Below, one piece after another: positions 59,799 to 64,000 of a stretch of DNA of 64,000 nt (positions are counted from its first letter, which is position 1; the number at the start of each line of letters is the position of its first letter). The translations under genes were made by a program, and so were the position numbers. The notes under the pieces are model-generated. The model was not told the origin of the DNA. It worked only from the letters and a program-made list of their open reading frames with translations, and searched no databases. The DNA comes from CAJBNH01 sp964447285 (GTDB taxonomy: Bacteria > Myxococcota_A > UBA9042), in NCBI GenBank assembly GCA_964447285.1, contig CAYURO010000025.1:3242-67241 (forward strand), given 5' to 3'.

Positions 59799-61193
59799 TC
59801 AGGGGGCCTCGCGCAGCTCGATCCGCACTTCGGTCGTGGCAGAGTCGGGGACGCGGGCCACCTCGCGAATCAAGCGGCAGCGTTCCAACTCAGGGCGAAG
59901 GCGCTGGAATCCGGTGGGCTTGATGGTCGAGTCGACCCAGTAGAACGACCGCAGTCCCAACGCCCGGAAGTCGCCCTGGAAGGCCGACGGCACGAACCCG
60001 CGATTCTGGAACCCGAACCAGTAGTCCGTCAGTCCCACGACAGGCAGACCGTCCTCAGGCACGGCCGCCACCACCTGATGCAGCGTCGCCTCGAAGTGGA
60101 TAGACCGACGTTCCTGCCACGTCTGTTCAGCGCGGACCCCGAAGGTCACGACCAGAACTGCGAAAGCCAAGCGCAAAAGCCAGGGGCGGAACTCGACGGC
60201 GCGCACGGTCAGGAACGTGAAGGCGGGGAATGCGTACACGACATAGAAGCCGTTCTGTCGCCGTATCAGCGCCGCGCAGACCAGAATCGCTGCCAGCCAG
60301 GCCAGCGCCAGCGGCGTGCGGCGGGTCTGGGGCCGGGCGACGTACAGCGCCAGTGCGGCGATGAACACCGCAAGCTCGACGTGGTTGCGCTCTGAGAAGG
60401 CGTGGTCCAGCCACGTCCAGGCAGAGCGGCGGTCGGGCCCGAAGTCCTGGGCGGCATGCCAAAGCTTGCGCAGCGCCTCGAGATTCAGCACCGGAGCGTT
60501 CGCCGCCACGAACCACAGTCCACCCACCGCCGCGCCCAGCGCCAGAGTGCCCAACCGCTTGCGTGTCGTCGTCCTGTCCGGGAACAGCTCGTGACGCGCG
60601 ACCCAGAGATACGCAAAACCGTAGAAGAAAGCCGTCACGCCCATCAGGTGGCACTCGACCGCCACCGCCGCCGCCAGACCCGCCCACAGGAAGCGCTGAT
60701 GGACCAGCGCCAGCATCGACATCGACACCAGCAGCAGCGTCACCGCATCGGGACGGGCGAGATTCGCCGCAAGAACCATGGGTTGGAACAGGACGAGCGA
60801 GAACCCGAGGACCGCCGCCGACTCGCGCGCAAGGCCCACGCGGCGCCCCACGCCGTACCAAGCCGCGCCTGTGCCGAAGATGGCCGCGGTCGACACGAGG
60901 TGCATGTGGCCGCGGGTCCAGCCCAGGGGCTCGCCCAGCAGCGCAAGGGCCACTGCGTGGGTCTTGCCGAACAGCAGCGGCATGGTGCCGGGCTGGCGGA
61001 ACACGACGTCTTCGAAGCGGCCGTGGTGAATCCACTGCCAGGCAAACGAGGTGCTCCAGGCGTCGTCCAGATAGTGGATCAGCAGGCGACCATGCACAGC
61101 GGCATACCCCGCCACGACCACAAGCGCCACGGCGAGCCAAACGGCAGTGCCGATGGGGTGCCCTCGCAGGTGCGTCCATATGCGACGATGCAT
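59799..61193 (-). CDS. GT-C-like polytopic membrane glycosyltransferase
   Basis: 464 residues with G-rich GGGGGGA 2-8 nt before the ATG. About ten hydrophobic segments; the first periplasmic loop has HYLDDAWSTSFAWQWIHHG, whose Asp pair matches the catalytic acidic motif of PMT/ArnT-type GT-C enzymes. A soluble C-terminal section (about 380-464) follows. These enzymes transfer sugars from polyprenyl-phosphate donors to proteins or lipids. It is 24 bp after the OmpA-like gene, so the two may be co-transcribed. Confidence 0.75.
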   Translation of the reverse strand: MHRRIWTHLRGHPIGTAVWLAVALVVVAGYAAVHGRLLIHYLDDAWSTSFAWQWIHHGRFEDVVFRQPGTMPLLFGKTHAVALALLGEPLGWTRGHMHLVSTAAIFGTGAAWYGVGRRVGLARESAAVLGFSLVLFQPMVLAANLARPDAVTLLLVSMSMLALVHQRFLWAGLAAAVAVECHLMGVTAFFYGFAYLWVARHELFPDRTTTRKRLGTLALGAAVGGLWFVAANAPVLNLEALRKLWHAAQDFGPDRRSAWTWLDHAFSERNHVELAVFIAALALYVARPQTRRTPLALAWLAAILVCAALIRRQNGFYVVYAFPAFTFLTVRAVEFRPWLLRLAFAVLVVTFGVRAEQTWQERRSIHFEATLHQVVAAVPEDGLPVVGLTDYWFGFQNRGFVPSAFQGDFRALGLRSFYWVDSTIKPTGFQRLRPELERCRLIREVARVPDSATTEVRIELREAP

Positions 61194-61217
61194 GGTCCCC
61201 CCGGGCCGCGCCGTCGG

Positions 61218-62672
61218 CTACAGCAGCTTGAACTCGATGCGGCGGTTCTTGGCGCGACCCTCAGGCGTCTTGTTGTCCGCCATCGGCCTGTCGGACCCGA
61301 AGCCAACGGTCGTGATGCGGTCGGCGGCGATTCCCTTGCCGACGAAGTACGCCTTGACGGCCTCTGCACGCTCCAGACTGAGCTTGGTGTTCAGCTCGGC
61401 AGAGCCGGTATTGTCTGTATGGCCGGAGACTTCGAGGCGTGCGCTCTTGAACTCGGTCAGCACGGACGACGCTGCACCCAGCGTGACGAAGGACTTCTCG
61501 ACGATCTTGGCACTGCCGGACTCAAACGCGATGCCCGCGATGGCGCCCGTGAACTTCTTGAGGCGATCCGGGATCTTGTCGGGGCAGCCGTCTTGGTCCT
61601 CGAAGCCATTGACGGTCTCCTTGACCCGGGGGCACCGGTCCGTCGCGTCCGGGACGCCGTCGCCGTCCATGTCGGCCGCTTGGTCGGGGCAGCCGTCCAG
61701 GTCGTCGATGCCGTTGACAGTCTCCTTGTCTTTCGGGCACTTGTCCTTGCTGTCGGGAATGCCGTCGCTGTCGGTGTCGGGGTCGTCCGGGCAGCCGTCG
61801 TCGTCCTTGTAACCGTTCTTGGTCTCCGCCTCGTTGGGGCAGGCGTCGTCCTTGTCTTCAATGCCGTCGCTGTCGCCGTCGGAGTCGGGGCAGCCGTCGT
61901 CGTCCTTGCAGCCGTTGCGCGTTTCAGCCTTGTCCGGGCACTTGTCGGCGCCGTCGTTCACGCCGTCACCGTCGTTGTCCAGGTCGGGGCAGCCGTCCTG
62001 ATCCTGCCAGCCGTCAAGATCCTCCTTGCTGTTCACGCACTCGTCATTGCGGTCCGAGATGCCGTCGCCGTCTGCGTCCTTCACCACTCCGCCGAACACA
62101 TACGACACGCCCAGCCAGGCCTCGCCGGAGATCGTCTTGGTGCCCAGCTGCCCGGGGATGCCCAAGCCCAGCAGATCCAGCCGCACGAACAACTCGTCGG
62201 TCAGGCCGAGCCTTGCACCCAAGCCACCGATCACGGCCGCGTCGGCGTCGGTCTTGTCCAGCACCTTGTCCGAACCGGTCAGCAGGATCTCGGAGCCGAG
62301 GCCCAACCGCGCGAACGGGATGACCATGCCCTCGCTCATCAAGTCGACCAACGCGTGGGTGCGCAACCCCAGCACGGGGGCGGACTCGCCGGTCTTCGCG
62401 AGCGACGAGAACGACCAGGTTCCCTCCACTTCCACCGAAAGCTGATCCAGGACGGCGTATCCCAGACGCAGACCGATGCCGGCCGCCGACTCCGGAACGA
62501 ATTCGCGGGCCTTGGCGTTGCCGAGCTCGATGTCGCTGGGGTTGACGTCATAGCCACCGAAGCCGCCAAGCTCGACGCTGCCCGGGGTGCCGGCAAGCGC
62601 TGGCAGAGACCAGACAGTGACGACGAGGACGGGAACGACAATGGCACAGGCGAAGCGGACATAGGCGACCAT
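61218..62672 (-). CDS. OmpA-family outer-membrane protein with thrombospondin type-3 repeats
   Basis: 484 residues from ATG 62672 (AAGGAG 10 nt upstream); signal peptide ends ALAGT. Residues about 30-195 are an N-terminal beta-barrel. About 199-366 are five calcium-binding TSP3 repeats (DADGDGISDRNDEC, DNDGDGVNDGADKC and so on). The C-terminal ~110 residues are the peptidoglycan-binding OmpA domain: SGHTDNTGS, LSLERAEAVKAYFVGKGI and GRAKNRRIEF. It links the outer membrane to the cell wall. Confidence 0.93.
   Translation of the reverse strand: MVAYVRFACAIVVPVLVVTVWSLPALAGTPGSVELGGFGGYDVNPSDIELGNAKAREFVPESAAGIGLRLGYAVLDQLSVEVEGTWSFSSLAKTGESAPVLGLRTHALVDLMSEGMVIPFARLGLGSEILLTGSDKVLDKTDADAAVIGGLGARLGLTDELFVRLDLLGLGIPGQLGTKTISGEAWLGVSYVFGGVVKDADGDGISDRNDECVNSKEDLDGWQDQDGCPDLDNDGDGVNDGADKCPDKAETRNGCKDDDGCPDSDGDSDGIEDKDDACPNEAETKNGYKDDDGCPDDPDTDSDGIPDSKDKCPKDKETVNGIDDLDGCPDQAADMDGDGVPDATDRCPRVKETVNGFEDQDGCPDKIPDRLKKFTGAIAGIAFESGSAKIVEKSFVTLGAASSVLTEFKSARLEVSGHTDNTGSAELNTKLSLERAEAVKAYFVGKGIAADRITTVGFGSDRPMADNKTPEGRAKNRRIEFKLL
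61576..62078 (-). repeat. Five TSP3 calcium-binding repeats
   Basis: Five units of about 33 residues, each with a D-x-D-x-D-G-(V/I)-x-D core and a following 'CP....E..NG..D.DGCPD' segment. They form the linker between barrel and OmpA domain. Confidence 0.85.
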
Positions 62673-62940
62673 GACGCGGGCTCCTTGGGGGAGGGTGGGG
62701 CGGGCGGCGAGTATCCTCTCGCCCCGGCCAGCTTGCAAATGGGGAAGACGAATCGAATTGCGTCTCGGTAGCGCGTTCAGCGATGCCCGTCGGCAGGTCG
62801 GCTGCGATTTCTTGTGTTTGGAATCGGTAAGGATCTGGTCCCCGGCGGCGAGGCCCACTACATTGGTGTGCCTGTGCGCGGATTCTCCGGGGAGGGGCGG
62901 CCGCCGCACAGACACCATCCAAGAAGCCGTTCTACGCAAG

Positions 62941-64000
62941 GCTGCCTGAATACAGCGAATTCGGACGTCTGCAGCGACGACAGTGCGTGCACCGAGAGCG
63001 ACGCGTGCGCCAACGGCACCTGCGCCGGCACCGCCATCCCCTGCAAGGACGGCAACGCCTGCACCGATGACGCTTGTGACCCCAAGACCGGCTGCACCTT
63101 CACCGCCAACGCCGCACCTTGCAGCGACGGCAACGCCTGCACCGACCCCGACGCCTGCAAGAGCGGCAGCTGCGTGGCCGGCGCCGCGCTGGACTGCAAC
63201 GACAACAACCCTTGCACAACCGACAACTGCGACACGGTCAAGGGCTGCGTCTTCACCGAGAACAGCCTGGCCTGCGACGCCAGCAACGCCTGCACCACCC
63301 AGGATGCCTGCAAGACCGGCAAGTGCATCGGCGGCGCCCCCCTGAACTGCAACGACCTGAACACCTGCACGGCCGACGCGTGCGACCCGGCCAAGGGCTG
63401 CGTGAACGCGGCGGTCACCGATGGCTCCAGCTGTGCCGATGGCCTCTGCACCGCCCTGTCCTTGCAGCCCGCCAGCACCTGCCAGGCCGGCAAGTGCGTC
63501 ACGCCCGCGCTGCAAGACTGCAACGACCAAAGCGTCTGCACGGTCGACACCTGCGCCAAGACCGGCTGCCTGAACGAGGCTGCCAACGAGGGCTTTCCCT
63601 GTGGCCCCAATGCCTTCTGCACCAAGGGGACGTGCCAGACCTGCGCGCTGTACAGCAAGGCCGTGTCCACGCTGGCGGGTTCCGAGCTGCGCGGCATCGC
63701 GGCGTGGGGCAAGGGCGTCGTCGTGGCGGGCAGGGTTCCGACGAACCAGAATGGCGACAACGGGTTGCTGATGGCGATCAAGGAAGACGGCAGCATCGGG
63801 TGGAGCGCCTCGCGCGGCGGCAACAACGACGACGGCTTCCGCGCCATCGCTCCGGCGGGCAACGGCGACTACTTCGCCGCCGGCTACTCGGACATCGGGG
63901 GCTCGCAGCAGGGCTGGATCACGCGCATCGCGGGGGCCACGGGCGCGCAGTTGTGGACGCAGTCGCTGGGCGGCGGCGGCAACAACGACTGGTTCAGCGG
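62941..64000 (+). pseudogene. Cys-rich repeat protein gene lacking its 5' part (3' end outside window)
   Basis: From 62941 the frame reads directly into the middle of a Cys-rich unit (GCLNTANSDVCSDDSACT) and continues with about four double units, then a Cys-poor head with repeating 'GIAAWGKGVVVAGRVP', 'GNGDYFAAGYSD' segments (beta-propeller or SBBP-like), still open at 64000. Upstream the same frame is open to a TAG at 62769, but those 170 bp encode no signal peptide, no acidic linker and no repeat; the only starts there are GTGs in Arg/His/Pro-rich sequence. The gene is therefore either 5'-truncated or the sequence is misjoined near 62941. A downstream restart cannot be excluded. Confidence 0.7.

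Noticed and set aside
62858..63862. Minus-strand 334-codon frame at the right edge
   Set aside because: Antisense to the Cys-rich repeats; the Gln/Ser/Leu-rich pattern is the known mirror image of these repeats, also seen opposite the other two arrays.

Overview
The window is one continuous, densely coded piece of a high-GC genome. The gene content points to a delta-proteobacterium in the broad sense (Myxococcota or a related lineage): large surface lipoproteins with Cys-rich 'DGNxCT' repeats, DUF3857/transglutaminase proteins, an IgGFc-binding-type surface protein, a CotH-like kinase lipoprotein, OmpA with thrombospondin type-3 repeats, a TatT-type TRAP component and c-type cytochromes. No rRNA, tRNA, CRISPR array, intact insertion sequence or phage was recognised. 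Taxonomy is inferred from gene style only.

Layout. 1-13740 (minus): a chain running DUF898 membrane protein, TMTC-like O-mannosyltransferase, five-S1-domain protein, CotH lipoprotein, active DUF3857/transglutaminase protein, and a lipoprotein paralogue with a degenerate transglutaminase site that leaves the window at base 1. 14035-21540 (plus): a giant Cys-rich lipoprotein with a zinc-peptidase-like head, a coupled small lipoprotein, an FKBP isomerase and a PRMT-like methyltransferase. 21613-24689 (minus): a 7-TM-type protein and a CcsBA cytochrome c synthetase. 24981-33301 (plus): an IgGFc-type surface lipoprotein, a 749-bp gene-free stretch with four small hairpins, then an alternative chaperone-usher pilus locus (two DUF4402 subunits, chaperone, usher). 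33367-35927: a methyltransferase (minus), then PhaR with a palindromic operator and an outer-membrane lipoprotein (plus).

35984-43434 (minus) is a six-gene operon that reads as an uptake and catabolic cassette: TRAP-associated binding protein, TatT lipoprotein, large TRAP permease, split transketolase (two genes) and a RuBisCO-like protein. 43675-47103 (plus): six-heme NapC/NirT-type cytochrome, homoserine kinase and two small genes. 47129-62672 (minus): a fibrinogen-like/P-domain adhesin, a methyltransferase, two beta-propeller lipoproteins that are a near-perfect 1.4-kb tandem duplication, an outer-membrane barrel, a third propeller, a Cys-rich stalk lipoprotein ending in a c-type heme domain, a GT-C-like membrane protein and an OmpA/TSP3 protein. 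62941-64000 (plus) is a Cys-rich repeat gene without a recognisable 5' end, running off the window.

The strongest leads are (1) the TRAP-transketolase-RuBisCO-like operon, (2) a family of disulfide-rich stalk lipoproteins with interchangeable heads (metallopeptidase, cytochrome c, propeller-like), (3) a bacterial arginine-methyltransferase-like protein, (4) an active/inactive transglutaminase pair and (5) the tandem duplication restricted to the mature propeller domain.
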